Assembly: GCF_902506095.1 (NCBI RefSeq)
Contig: NZ_LR733293.1
Location: forward strand, 540,416-604,415
Source of the DNA: Arthrobacter sp. 9AX
Lineage (GTDB): Bacteria > Actinomycetota > Actinomycetes > Actinomycetales > Micrococcaceae
Direction of reading: 5' to 3'
DNA length: 64,000 nucleotides
Made by a program: the position numbers and the translations under genes. Shown here piece by piece: positions 54,349-62,936 of the stretch. The stretch's first letter is position 1. Each line of letters begins with the position of its first letter. The notes under the pieces are model-generated. The model saw only the letters and a list, made by a program, of their open reading frames with translations. It was not told the origin of the DNA and did not search any database.

Positions 54349-55409
54349 TGACAGCCATCACGAACATCACAGCGCTTTACCGCCAGCGGGAAGCGCTGCC
54401 GCTGCGGACCCGCCTGCTGTGCATGTTCGGTGCGGTGGCCGCACTGCATGCAGCCGCCGTCGTACTTTTGCTCGGCGGAACGGCAGGAGCATCCGGGGCG
54501 CAGGCCCTCACCTGGGGACTGGTCCTGACCGCCTACCTCGCCGGCGTGAAGCACAGCTACGACTGGGACCACATCGCCGCCATCGACAACTCCACCCGGA
54601 AATTCGTGGCACAGCGGCAGGATCCGGTCAGTGTCGGGTTCGCCTTCAGCCTCGGACACAGCTCCGTGGTGACACTCGCCGGAGTGCTGGTGATTGCCGG
54701 CGCCGCGGCGGCGGGGGAGTTGTTGCAGGACGGGTCCGCCGGCAACATGGTGCTCGGCCTGATCGGCAGTGGTGTGTCAGGGGTGTTCCTGCTGGCGCTG
54801 GGGCTGTTCAACGGCTCGGCCTTCGCCCGCTCGGCCCGCGCCTACCGCCGCTCCCGCAGCGGTGCCGCCATCGACCCGCGGGACCTGGAGCCGCAGGGAC
54901 TGGTGGTGCGCCTTCTTAGCCGTCCGCTGGCGAGGGTGCGGCGGCCGCGGAACATCTACGTGATCGGGTTCCTGTTCGGCTTGGGTTTTGATACCGCCAC
55001 CACCATCGGACTGCTGATGATGACGACGGCGGCCTCGCTGGCCGGAGTGCCCCCGTTCGCCCTGCTGGCGCTGCCCCTCGCGTTCACCGCCGCCATGACC
55101 CTGTGCGACTCACTCAACGGGATGGCGATGATGCGGATGTACCGCTCGGCCCTCGCGGACCCGCAACGGAAACTTGGCCTCAATGTGCTGGTCACCGGCA
55201 TCTCCGCGGTGTCAGCCCTGTTCATCGCCGGCATCACCCTGGGCGGGTTTGCGAATGCCGCGTTCGCTTTGGAGGATCCGCTGACGGCTTGGCTCCGATC
55301 CATCGACCTGGGCGATGCCGGCCTGCTGCTGGTTGCGCTGCTGCTGGCTGTATGGGGTGCCGCGGCGCTGAAGGGGCGGCTGGGCCGGAAGATCGTGGGG
55401 GAGCCGTAA
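54348..55409 (+). CDS. High-affinity nickel permease (NiCoT family)
   Basis: Imports Ni2+ for the adjacent urease. The protein of 353 residues has about eight helices. The NiCoT signature H-x4-DH is present in VKHSYDWDHIAAIDNSTR (near 65), followed by GFAFSLGHSSVV and the later GFLFGLGFDTATTIGLL and CDSLNGMAMMRMY motifs. It overlaps the ureD stop by 1 nt and is thus the last gene of the urease operon. Confidence 0.94.
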   Translation: MTAITNITALYRQREALPLRTRLLCMFGAVAALHAAAVVLLLGGTAGASGAQALTWGLVLTAYLAGVKHSYDWDHIAAIDNSTRKFVAQRQDPVSVGFAFSLGHSSVVTLAGVLVIAGAAAAGELLQDGSAGNMVLGLIGSGVSGVFLLALGLFNGSAFARSARAYRRSRSGAAIDPRDLEPQGLVVRLLSRPLARVRRPRNIYVIGFLFGLGFDTATTIGLLMMTTAASLAGVPPFALLALPLAFTAAMTLCDSLNGMAMMRMYRSALADPQRKLGLNVLVTGISAVSALFIAGITLGGFANAAFALEDPLTAWLRSIDLGDAGLLLVALLLAVWGAAALKGRLGRKIVGEP

Positions 55410-55521
55410 ACCGCCCGGCTTCTCCTGAACGTCCCGTTCAACGTGTTGCTGGGCGCCTAGGATGTTGGGGGACATTGGGGCACTGTGCCTTGAGTAGACG
55501 TGAACGGAACCGGGGTTTGAA

Positions 55522-56358
55522 GTGGCAACGGATAGAGGCGTGGACGTGCAGGCAGCGGCAGACGGGGGTGAAGCCGCGGGGGATGAGACTGCAGACCTCA
55601 CCAACAAATCCGTCATCAAGGCCACCGTCCTGCTCAGTGAACTGGGCCGCCACAGGGCAGGCATCACTGTGACCGAACTCGCCCAGGCGGTTGGCATGAC
55701 GCGTCCAACCGCCTTCCGTTTGCTGTTGAGCCTGGAACAGACAGGGTTTGTGGACAGGGTGGACAACCGGTATACGCTCGGCTGGGAAATGGCACGGCTC
55801 GGCCGGCTGGCTGACCCCCATACCGGGGCGGTGGCCAGGGTCCAGCCCATCCTTGATGACTACGCGGCACGGCTCAACGAGACCGTGAACCTGGCCATGG
55901 TGCGGGACGCCCTGACGTATGACGTGATCGCGGAAGCGTCCGGTTCCCGCCATCTGAATGTCACCATGTACGTTGGCGAGACCTATCCGATACATGCCAG
56001 CGCCACGGGAAAGCTGATGCTGGCGGAGATGGGCGATGACGAGGTTGCGCAGGCGTTGCCGAAGAAGCTGGAGGCGTTTACGCCGAAGACCATCACCCGG
56101 CGGGACGAGCTGATCCAGGAACTGCATAAGATCCGGCACCAGGGCTATTCCGTGTTGGACAACGAGCTCGAAGAAGGCCTCTTCGTTGTGGCCTTCCCGG
56201 TTCGGGACGTGGCCGGTGCGCTGGTAGGCACCGTATCCGTCAACGGGCCGGAGCAGCGGTTGAAGTCGGACAGCCTGCCGGCAACTATCGATCAGCTCCG
56301 TCTGGCCGGCAAGGACATCGCCAAGGCCCTCCTCGGCATCGGGTCTGCAGACTCCTGA
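55522..56358 (+). CDS. IclR-family transcriptional regulator
   Basis: DNA-binding regulator of 278 residues. After a 28-residue acidic N-terminal tail comes the winged helix-turn-helix (about 30-90, GITVTELAQAVGMTRPTAFR), then the effector domain (about 105-275) with VNLAMVRDALTYDVIAEASG, IHASATGKLMLAEM and the GTVSVNGPEQRL strand. The target is unknown. It starts 112 bp after the nickel permease and may control a nearby catabolic gene set outside or inside the window. Confidence 0.92.
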   Translation: MATDRGVDVQAAADGGEAAGDETADLTNKSVIKATVLLSELGRHRAGITVTELAQAVGMTRPTAFRLLLSLEQTGFVDRVDNRYTLGWEMARLGRLADPHTGAVARVQPILDDYAARLNETVNLAMVRDALTYDVIAEASGSRHLNVTMYVGETYPIHASATGKLMLAEMGDDEVAQALPKKLEAFTPKTITRRDELIQELHKIRHQGYSVLDNELEEGLFVVAFPVRDVAGALVGTVSVNGPEQRLKSDSLPATIDQLRLAGKDIAKALLGIGSADS

Positions 56359-56414
56359 CCTTCAACACCCTTGGCCGGACGGGCAGGCTCACACAGCTGC
56401 AGCGCAACAGCGGC

Positions 56415-56861
56415 TTAGGCGGCGATCCGCGTCTTCGCGTGCGGCCGGTTCTTCGCCTGATCCGCTGTCTGCGCCCGCGCGCCCAACGGAACATGGCCGG
56501 CGTCGGGAATCGTTGTATCGGTGTGCACATGCACCCCGGGCTCAATCAGGACGCCCGAACCGATCCGCGAATGGCTGCCGATATGCACCCGGCTCCCCAC
56601 CACGGTGCCGCGGCCGATCCGCACGCCGTCACCGATCACGGCGCGGTCGCCAATGGTCGCATCGCGGTCAATCCAGCTGCCGTGCCCGATCCGGCAGCCT
56701 GAACCGATCCGGGCGCCGGATTCAACATAGGTCATAGGACCGATGCGGGCGGACTCGGCCACTACCGCGCCGGGGGCGATAAGGCCGCCGCCGTTGCCAT
56801 GGCGGACGTAGCGGGTGACCTTCCCGGCGTCGTCTTCAACTGATACAAACTTCGCGTTCAT
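56415..56861 (-). CDS. Hexapeptide-repeat (left-handed beta-helix) protein
   Basis: Product of 148 residues. Residues about 25-120 consist of hexapeptide repeats with I/V every sixth position (GARIGSGCRIGHGSWIDRDA, TIGDRAVIGDGVRIGRGTVV), enough for about five coils of a left-handed beta-helix as in acyltransferases and gamma-carbonic anhydrases. No catalytic histidine loop for CoA transfer or the three metal histidines of a carbonic anhydrase can be assigned with certainty. It may be a binding or structural protein. Lone gene. Confidence 0.82.
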   Translation of the reverse strand: MNAKFVSVEDDAGKVTRYVRHGNGGGLIAPGAVVAESARIGPMTYVESGARIGSGCRIGHGSWIDRDATIGDRAVIGDGVRIGRGTVVGSRVHIGSHSRIGSGVLIEPGVHVHTDTTIPDAGHVPLGARAQTADQAKNRPHAKTRIAA

Positions 56862-56986
56862 TCAATCCCTCGTTGGAAAATGCGGATTTTTCCGCACATT
56901 CAGTTAACGGCCAACAACTCAAAGGGATTCCCGGGCCGGCGCGAACGGCGCCGGGACGGGCGGCGCAGAGGGACTGCGTGGCCGAA

Positions 56987-57646
56987 TCAGGCGACGAGGT
57001 TGGCGGCGGCGGTGTCCATATGCGCCCGGATGGTCTTCCGGGCCAGCGACGCGTCGCCGGTTTCGATGGCCGCCACGATGTCGTGGTGGCGGTCCACACT
57101 CATGTTCTTCACGCCCTTCTCCAGTCCGGCGAACATGATGGACATCCGAATGGAGCCTTCCAGCGATTCCCACGTGTGCAGCAGGGTCTCATTTTCCGTG
57201 AGGCGGCACAGTGTGCGGTGGAACTCCAGGTCTGATTCAACGCGCTCCTGGAGCCCGGCCTCCTCTGCAGCTTTCATGGCGTCGATGGCTGCCCGCAGCG
57301 AGCCAATGACATGCTGCCGGTCCGGCAGTTCACACAACGTCCGGGCGGCCAGGGACTCCAGAGCGGCCCGGACCGCGTAGATGTCCCGGATTTCCTTTTC
57401 GTCCAGGTGCCGGACGGAGAGCCGGCCGCGTGGCCCGGCAGAGAGCAGGCCTTCCTGCTCCAGCTGCCGCAGCGCCTCGCGCAGGGTTCCGCGGCTGATC
57501 TGCAGCATTTCGGACAGTTCGGTTTCCACCAGGTGCCGGCCGGGTTCCAGCTCGCCGCTGGTGATGGCAGTCCTCAGCGCCGCGAGCGCCTGCTCGCGAA
57601 GGCTTTTCTTCTGCAGTCCCAGCAGCGGTGCTGTCAGTCCGGCCAT
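56987..57646 (-). CDS. GntR-family regulator, FadR/FCD subfamily
   Basis: Ligand-responsive repressor of 219 residues. The winged helix is at the N-terminus (about 12-75, SLREQALAALRTAITSGELE and ISRGTLREALRQLEQEGLL). The FCD effector domain (about 85-215) has the metal/acid-binding DLEFHRTLCRLTEN and HHDIVAAIETGD. Its own upstream region contains the perfect palindrome GACTGT-TT-ACAGTC, and related sites lie between the MFS and isomerase genes, so it probably controls the whole neighbouring cluster including itself. Confidence 0.92.
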   Translation of the reverse strand: MAGLTAPLLGLQKKSLREQALAALRTAITSGELEPGRHLVETELSEMLQISRGTLREALRQLEQEGLLSAGPRGRLSVRHLDEKEIRDIYAVRAALESLAARTLCELPDRQHVIGSLRAAIDAMKAAEEAGLQERVESDLEFHRTLCRLTENETLLHTWESLEGSIRMSIMFAGLEKGVKNMSVDRHHDIVAAIETGDASLARKTIRAHMDTAAANLVA

Positions 57647-57672
57647 GGCGTGTGTCCTCAATGTTGTAAGTT

Positions 57673-57686
57673 GACTGTTTACAGTC
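57673..57686. promoter_or_regulatory. GntR operator, site 1 (gntR promoter)
   Basis: Perfect palindrome GACTGTTTACAGTC, 27 bp before the GntR start. Similar sequences occur at 61126-61139 and 61194-61211 in the promoter region of the catabolic genes. Confidence 0.75.
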
Positions 57687-57783
57687 GGTGCTTTGATAGT
57701 ACGGCAGAAAGCACGGCCCCGGGCAGGACCCGGGCACCGTGCTTCCTGCTGCATGCTTCTTCGCGGCTCGTCTGAGCCCGGAC

Positions 57784-58815
57784 CTAACCGAGCTCGGCGA
57801 GCACCTTCGCCACGATGCGGTCAACGGCCAGGCCGTAGCGGTCGTGCAGGGTGGGCAGGGCACCGGCGTCGAGGAACTGGTCGGGGAGCGCCACGGGCAC
57901 CACGCGCTTACCCATGCCGGAGGTGACGACGGCGGAGGCCACCGTTTCGAACAAACCGCCCACTACGGAGTGGTTCTCAAGCGTGACGGCAAGCCGGTCG
58001 GTGTTGATCTCGGCGAGGACGGTTTCGGCGTCGAACGGCTTGATGGTGGGGGTGTGCACGACGGCGACGTCCACGTTGTGTGCCGCGAGGGCCTTTGCTG
58101 CCTGGAGGGCGCGCATGGTCATCAGCCCGGAGGAGATGAACACGACGTCGTTGCCGCCGCGCAGGACCTTGGCCTTGCCGAGCTCGAACGTGTAGTCGTA
58201 CTCGTCCAGGACGGTAGGGACGCTGCCGCGCAGCAGGCGCAGGTAGGTGGGCCCGTCGCTGGCTGCAAGCTGGGGGACAGCCTGTTCGATGTCGATCGAG
58301 TCGCAGGGATCCACGATGGTGAGGTTCGGCATGCCGCGGAAGATCGCCATGTCCTCAGTGGCCTGGTGGCTCGGGCCGTACCCGGTGGTCAGGCCCGGCA
58401 GGCCGCCGACGATGTTGACGTTCAGGTTCGGTTCGGCGGCGTCCAGGCAGAGGAAGTCGTAGGCGCGGCGGGCGGCGAACACCGAGTAGGTGGACGCGAA
58501 CGGCACCAGTCCGGTTTCTGCCAGGCCCGCGGCGGCGCCGAAGAGCAGCTGCTCGGCCATGCCCATCTGGAAGAACCGCTCCGGGAACGCCTTGGCGAAG
58601 ATGTGCATGTCCGTGTACTTGCCCAGGTCCGCGGTCAGGCCAACGATTTTGTCGTTCTCCTGCGCTGCTTTGACGAGTGCGTGCCCGAACGGCGCAGAGG
58701 CTGTCTTCTGGCCGGGGTCGGCGAAGGAAGCGATCATTGCCGAGGTCTTCAGCTTCGGCTTGGCGGGTGCTGCAGCGGCTGCCGCAGTATCGGGGGCCTC
58801 GGTGGTGGTGCTCAT
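57784..58815 (-). CDS. Transketolase-like enzyme, C-terminal subunit
   Basis: Second half of a split transketolase, 343 residues: pyrimidine-binding domain (about 30-200, with TADLGKYTDMHIFAKAFPER and MAEQLLFGAAAGLAETG holding the catalytic Glu for thiamine activation) and the C-terminal domain (about 215-340). A 25-residue Ala/Pro/Lys-rich N-terminus precedes the fold. Its start overlaps the stop of the N-terminal subunit (ATGA), so both are made together. Split enzymes of this kind occur in dedicated sugar pathways, including apulose 4-phosphate cleavage. Confidence 0.92.
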   Translation of the reverse strand: MSTTTEAPDTAAAAAAPAKPKLKTSAMIASFADPGQKTASAPFGHALVKAAQENDKIVGLTADLGKYTDMHIFAKAFPERFFQMGMAEQLLFGAAAGLAETGLVPFASTYSVFAARRAYDFLCLDAAEPNLNVNIVGGLPGLTTGYGPSHQATEDMAIFRGMPNLTIVDPCDSIDIEQAVPQLAASDGPTYLRLLRGSVPTVLDEYDYTFELGKAKVLRGGNDVVFISSGLMTMRALQAAKALAAHNVDVAVVHTPTIKPFDAETVLAEINTDRLAVTLENHSVVGGLFETVASAVVTSGMGKRVVPVALPDQFLDAGALPTLHDRYGLAVDRIVAKVLAELG

Positions 58816-59744
58816 GCTGAAGCCTTTCCTTCGTAGCCGGCGGTGAGCTGCTCGCGGCAGGTCTGCCATTCATGTTCTTCGATGCGCATGAAGTGCGCCT
58901 TTTCACGGTCCTCCAACAGCGGCACGCCGCGGCCCACCTTCGTGTCGCACAGGATGGCAGAGGGACGTCCGACGGCGGCTGCCTGGGCGGCTGCGTTGTC
59001 GAACGCTGCGAGCAGCGCGCCGACGTCGTTCCCGTCCACCCGCTGGGTGTACCAGCCGAACGATTCCCACTTTTCGGTGACCGGCTCGGTGCGGAGCACG
59101 GTGTCCGTCTTGCCGTCCGCCTGCAGTGCGTTGATGTCCACCATCGCCGTCAGGTTGCCGAGCTGGTGGTGGTGCGCGCCCATCGCGGCTTCCCAGGTGG
59201 AGCCCTCGTCCAGTTCGCCGTCGGAGAGGAAGTTGAAGACCCGGGCGGACGAACCTTGGTACCGCAGGCCCAAAGCCATGCCGACGGCGATGGTCAGGCC
59301 GTGGCCCAGCGAACCGCCCGAGATTTCCATGCCCGGGGTGTAGGTGGACATCCCGGACATCGGCAACCGGGAATCGTCCGAGCCGTAGGTCTCGAGCTCT
59401 TCGACCGGGACGATCCCTGCCTCGGCCAGCGCCGCGTAATGCCCGATCGCGTAGTGGCCCGTGGAGAGCAGGAACCGGTCCCGGGCCTCCCAGTGCGGGT
59501 CCTCGGGACGGAAGTTCAGTTGGTCCCCATAGACCGTGGCCAGCATGTCTGCCGCACCCAGGGCCTGGCCCACATAACCCTGGCCCTGCACTTCACCCAT
59601 GTTCAGGGCATGGTGCCGGATCCTGTAGGCCGCGGCGCTGATCTTTGCGATGCGCTCCTGCGTCACGGGGCCCTTGGTGGCCGGCTCCTGGATTGTTTCT
59701 ACAGGCATTGCTTGCTCCGTGTTCGTTTCGTGCGTGAGGGTCAT
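58812..59744 (-). CDS. Transketolase-like enzyme, N-terminal (TPP-binding) subunit
   Basis: Thiamine-diphosphate-binding half, 310 residues. The TPP/Mg motif G-D-G...N is visible as FLSDGELDEGSTWEAAMGAH (near 165) followed by LTAMVDINALQADG. HHALNMGEVQGQGYVGQALG at the N-terminus and GGSLGHGLTIAVGMALGL match transketolase. It overlaps the transporter upstream (stop/start ATGA) and the C-terminal subunit downstream, forming a three-gene coupled unit. Confidence 0.93.
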   Translation of the reverse strand: MTLTHETNTEQAMPVETIQEPATKGPVTQERIAKISAAAYRIRHHALNMGEVQGQGYVGQALGAADMLATVYGDQLNFRPEDPHWEARDRFLLSTGHYAIGHYAALAEAGIVPVEELETYGSDDSRLPMSGMSTYTPGMEISGGSLGHGLTIAVGMALGLRYQGSSARVFNFLSDGELDEGSTWEAAMGAHHHQLGNLTAMVDINALQADGKTDTVLRTEPVTEKWESFGWYTQRVDGNDVGALLAAFDNAAAQAAAVGRPSAILCDTKVGRGVPLLEDREKAHFMRIEEHEWQTCREQLTAGYEGKASA

Positions 59745-61081
59745 CAGACGCTTACCGTGTTGGGGGTGCTTTTGGTGGCTTCGTCAGCCAGTTCGCGCTC
59801 CCGCTTGCCCCAGGTTTCCCGGGTGGCGAGGGCAGCCCAGAGGCCGATCACTGCGTAGGTGCCGAACAGGAGTGCCGGGCCGATCCAGCCGAAGCTGACG
59901 AACAGCAGGGTGGTGATGAACGGCGTGAAGCCGGAAACCATGGCGGAGATCTGGTAGGCCAGGCTGGCACCGGAGGCGCGGGTCTTGGCCTGGAAGAGCT
60001 CGGGGAACCAGGCGCCCTGGGCGCCGGCGAGCGAGTTCTGGCAGACGGCGTAGGAGATCACGATGGTCACGATGATGAAGATGAACAGGCCGGTGTTGAC
60101 CAGCAGGAACATCGGAATGGCGAAGAGTGCGGCGAAGGCAGTGGACCAGATGTAGAGGGGCCGGCGGCCGATTCGGTCCGTGAGTGCTGCCCAGGCCTGG
60201 GTGGCGACGATGCCGATGCCGGAGGCGATGCAGAGAGCCACCAGGGTCTGGCTCTTGTCGGCCAGGTGCTGGCTGTTGATGTAGGAAATCATGTAGGTGA
60301 TGGACACGGCGTAGCCTGCGGTCTCGGCAACGCGAAGGCCAATGCCCTTGACGATGTTGCGCCAGTCGGTCTTGATGACCTCAACGATCGGGGACTTGAC
60401 GATGGCCCCGCTGTCCTTGACCTCATCAAAAACCGGGGACTCGGGAACCTTGGAACGGATGATGAGGCCCACGGCAACCAACAGGATGCTTGCAAGGAAA
60501 GGTATGCGCCACGCGAGCTCGCCGCCCAGGTTCACGCTGAACAGGAAGGTCAGATTGGCCAGCAACAGGCCAACCGGGAAGCCGGCCTGGACGATGCCGG
60601 TGTACTTGCCCTTGGCTTTCCAGGGGGCATGTTCGTAGCTCATCAGGATCGCGCCGCCCCATTCGGCGCCGAATGCCAGGCCCTGCACGATGCGGACGAA
60701 GACGAGCAACGCCGGAGCCAGGAGCCCCACCGCGGCGTAGGTGGGCAGCAGGCCGATGGCGAACGTTGCCAGGCCCATCAGGATCAGGGAGGCGACCAGG
60801 ACAGGTTTGCGGCCCACCTTGTCACCCAGATGGCCGCCGATGATGCCGCCGAGCGGCCGGGCTGCGAAGCCGACGCCGAGGGTGGCGAAGGAAGCGAGGG
60901 TGCCCGTGACCGGATCGCTTCCCGGGAAGAACGCAGTTCCAAAGTACAGCGCAGCGGCGGTGCCGAAACCGATGAAGTCATACGTCTCGATCACTGCACC
61001 CACGCCGGAGCCAATGGCAACGCGCTTGGCGTCCTTGGTTCCGTGGACCGGACCGCGCATGGTCAGAGCATCTTTGCTCAT
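59744..61081 (-). CDS. MFS transporter of the metabolite:H+ symporter type
   Basis: Sugar, polyol or organic acid importer of 445 residues with 12 predicted helices. It has the MFS loop motif GGHLGDKVGRKPVLVAS (near 80) and its second-half counterpart ALTDRIGRRPLYIWS (near 300), plus GAVIETYDFIGFG in helix 1, typical of the MHS/ShiA-type group. The start is ATG 61081 with AAAGGG upstream. First gene of the MFS-transketolase operon. The substrate is inferred only from its neighbours. Confidence 0.92.
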   Translation of the reverse strand: MSKDALTMRGPVHGTKDAKRVAIGSGVGAVIETYDFIGFGTAAALYFGTAFFPGSDPVTGTLASFATLGVGFAARPLGGIIGGHLGDKVGRKPVLVASLILMGLATFAIGLLPTYAAVGLLAPALLVFVRIVQGLAFGAEWGGAILMSYEHAPWKAKGKYTGIVQAGFPVGLLLANLTFLFSVNLGGELAWRIPFLASILLVAVGLIIRSKVPESPVFDEVKDSGAIVKSPIVEVIKTDWRNIVKGIGLRVAETAGYAVSITYMISYINSQHLADKSQTLVALCIASGIGIVATQAWAALTDRIGRRPLYIWSTAFAALFAIPMFLLVNTGLFIFIIVTIVISYAVCQNSLAGAQGAWFPELFQAKTRASGASLAYQISAMVSGFTPFITTLLFVSFGWIGPALLFGTYAVIGLWAALATRETWGKRERELADEATKSTPNTVSV

Positions 61082-61125
61082 GGTGGTTCCCTTTCGAAAA
61101 GCGGCTGAAGGAGTCCGCCGCTGTC

Positions 61126-61211
61126 GACTGTTAACAAATGATATCCCCAGTGTGACGCGCATCATGATCAGTGTCAACAGTCGACTCTAAGGGTTGACTG
61201 TTAACAATCAA
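61126..61211. promoter_or_regulatory. Divergent promoters with GntR operators, sites 2-4
   Basis: Minus strand: TTGACA (61177-61172), 17 bp, CACACT (61154-61149) for the transporter operon, with operator GACTGTTAACAAAT (61126-61139) just after the start point and a half-site AACAGTC (61176-61182) at the -35. Plus strand: TTGACT (61194-61199), 18 bp, TACTGT (61218-61223) for the isomerase operon, with operator TTGACTGTTAACAATCAA (61194-61211) covering the -35. Confidence 0.75.
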
Positions 61212-61262
61212 CAAAGGTACTGTGGTGCCCATCACTACTGCACGGCACTGACCAGAGGATCA

Positions 61263-62090
61263 ATGATGTTCCATTCCCGACTTGGGTGTTCATCCATCAG
61301 CTTCCGCCACCAGGAGCTGCCCGCGGCTCTGCGCACCATGGCGGAACTGGGCTTCGAGGAGATCGACCTTGGTGCACTCCCCGGTGTTTGCGACCACGTG
61401 CCCTATGAACTCTCCACTGAAGCCGTCAGCGCCGTTTCCAGCGAGGTTTTGGCGTCCGGCCTGCGCGTGCGTTCGGTTAATGGGGACATCGGCGATCTCA
61501 ATGCAGTGCTCGACGCCGATGCCTCCGCAGCCAGGGGGGCGCACCTTGACTCCCTGCTGGCCCTCACAGCCAACACCGGTGCCAAGGCGCTGGTCCTGCC
61601 GTGCGGTGCGTTGGACCATAACCCGGTCCAAACCGTGGAGAAGGACCTCGACCTTATCGCCGCCCAACTCATCGGTGCCGGACAGCGGGCGGCGGAGTTC
61701 GGCGTCGAACTTTGGACTGAATCGCTGCATTTCCTGCGGTTCTGCTGGAACCTGGAACGCGCCGGACTGCTGGCGGACCGCCTGGCGGGTGCCGGCGTCG
61801 GCATTGTGATGGACTTCAGCCACATCGTGGCGGCCGGCGAGAACCCGCTGGCCTACCTGGACCGGCACAAGGGCCGCATCGCACACGTCCACCTGCGTGA
61901 TGCCGTGACGGAGAATATCAACCTCAGCATAGGCAAAGGCAGCGCCGACTTTGCCGGCGGCCTCCAGCGTCTAGCCGCTGACGGCTACACCGGGCACTTC
62001 TCGCTCGAGCTGGAAACCCGGGACATCACCCACGACGAACGCCCCGCAGCAGCCGCCAAGGCCGCGAGCTTCATCACGGACCTCATCTGA
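61263..62090 (+). CDS. TIM-barrel sugar isomerase/epimerase (AP-endonuclease 2-like)
   Basis: Predicted metal-dependent isomerase of a short or branched sugar, 275 residues. The barrel shows FEEIDLGALPGVCDHVP, the metal-ligand Glu in GVELWTESLHFLRF (near 162), the Asp/His in VGIVMDFSHIVAAGE (near 188), the His in GRIAHVHLRDAV and the Glu in HFSLELETRD (near 250). An AGAGGA site precedes two adjacent ATGs; the first is used. First gene of a plus-strand operon with the SDR and kinase. Known members of this superfamily include D-apiose isomerase and hydroxypyruvate isomerase. Confidence 0.88.
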   Translation: MMFHSRLGCSSISFRHQELPAALRTMAELGFEEIDLGALPGVCDHVPYELSTEAVSAVSSEVLASGLRVRSVNGDIGDLNAVLDADASAARGAHLDSLLALTANTGAKALVLPCGALDHNPVQTVEKDLDLIAAQLIGAGQRAAEFGVELWTESLHFLRFCWNLERAGLLADRLAGAGVGIVMDFSHIVAAGENPLAYLDRHKGRIAHVHLRDAVTENINLSIGKGSADFAGGLQRLAADGYTGHFSLELETRDITHDERPAAAAKAASFITDLI

Positions 62091-62118
62091 CCATCTGCAT
62101 CACCACCAAGGAGCAACC

Positions 62119-62892
62119 ATGACCACCATCCAGCGCACTGCCGTCCTCACCGGGGCCACCTCCGACCGGGGCATCGGCCTCACCACCGCCCGCCGCTACG
62201 CCAACCAGGGCTGGGCCGTGGTCATCCTCGACCTCGACGGCGAGAAGTCCGCCAAGGTTGCAGCCGAGATCGGCAACGAGTTCAACGTCCCGGTGTTTGG
62301 CCACGAAATCGACGTCGCCAATGAAGCCTCCGTCACTGCCGCCCAGGCCGCCGTGGCCGCCGAGGTTGCCGCCGGCAACCTGCCTCCCGTGGGTGCCCTC
62401 GCCAACATCGCCGGCATCACCTCCCCTGTCCCGTTCCTCGAAACCACGCTCGAGCTGTGGCACAAGGTCATGGACGTCAACGCCACCGGCACCTACCTGG
62501 TGACCAAGGCATTCCTGCCCGGCATGATCGAGAACGGCTGGGGCCGGATCGTGAACATGTCTTCCGTGTCCGCGCAGCGCGGCGGCGGCGTCTTCGGCAA
62601 GGTCCCGTACTCCGCGGCGAAGGCAGCCATCCTCGGCTTCACCAAGGCACTGGCCCGCGAACTCGGCACTACCGGCGTCACGGTCAATGCGATCACGCCG
62701 GGCGCCGTGGACACCAACATCCGAGTGGGCAGCACCGAGGAGCAGGAAGCAGCCATCAACGCCGGCATCCCGTTGGGACGCAACGCCACCACCGATGAAG
62801 TGGCAGCCGTGATCACCTTCCTGTCCTCCGAGGACTCGGCCTACCTCACCGGTACCACCGTGGACATCAACGGCGGAAGCCACATGCACTGA
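62119..62892 (+). CDS. Short-chain dehydrogenase/reductase
   Basis: NAD(P)-dependent oxidoreductase of 257 residues, probably oxidising a polyol or sugar in this pathway. Classical SDR features: cofactor loop LTGATSDRGIGLTTARRYA (GxxxGIG type), Asp for NAD preference in VVILDLDGEK, NIAGI, catalytic Ser in MSSVSAQRGG, YSAAKAAILGF (Tyr-x3-Lys near 162) and the C-terminal TGTTVDINGGSHMH. An AAGGAG site precedes the ATG; it is 28 bp after the isomerase and 44 bp before the kinase. Confidence 0.93.
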   Translation: MTTIQRTAVLTGATSDRGIGLTTARRYANQGWAVVILDLDGEKSAKVAAEIGNEFNVPVFGHEIDVANEASVTAAQAAVAAEVAAGNLPPVGALANIAGITSPVPFLETTLELWHKVMDVNATGTYLVTKAFLPGMIENGWGRIVNMSSVSAQRGGGVFGKVPYSAAKAAILGFTKALARELGTTGVTVNAITPGAVDTNIRVGSTEEQEAAINAGIPLGRNATTDEVAAVITFLSSEDSAYLTGTTVDINGGSHMH

Positions 62893-62936
62893 CGGTCCTG
62901 TTCGCCCCAAAAACCACGGATGCCGGAGAGCCCACC

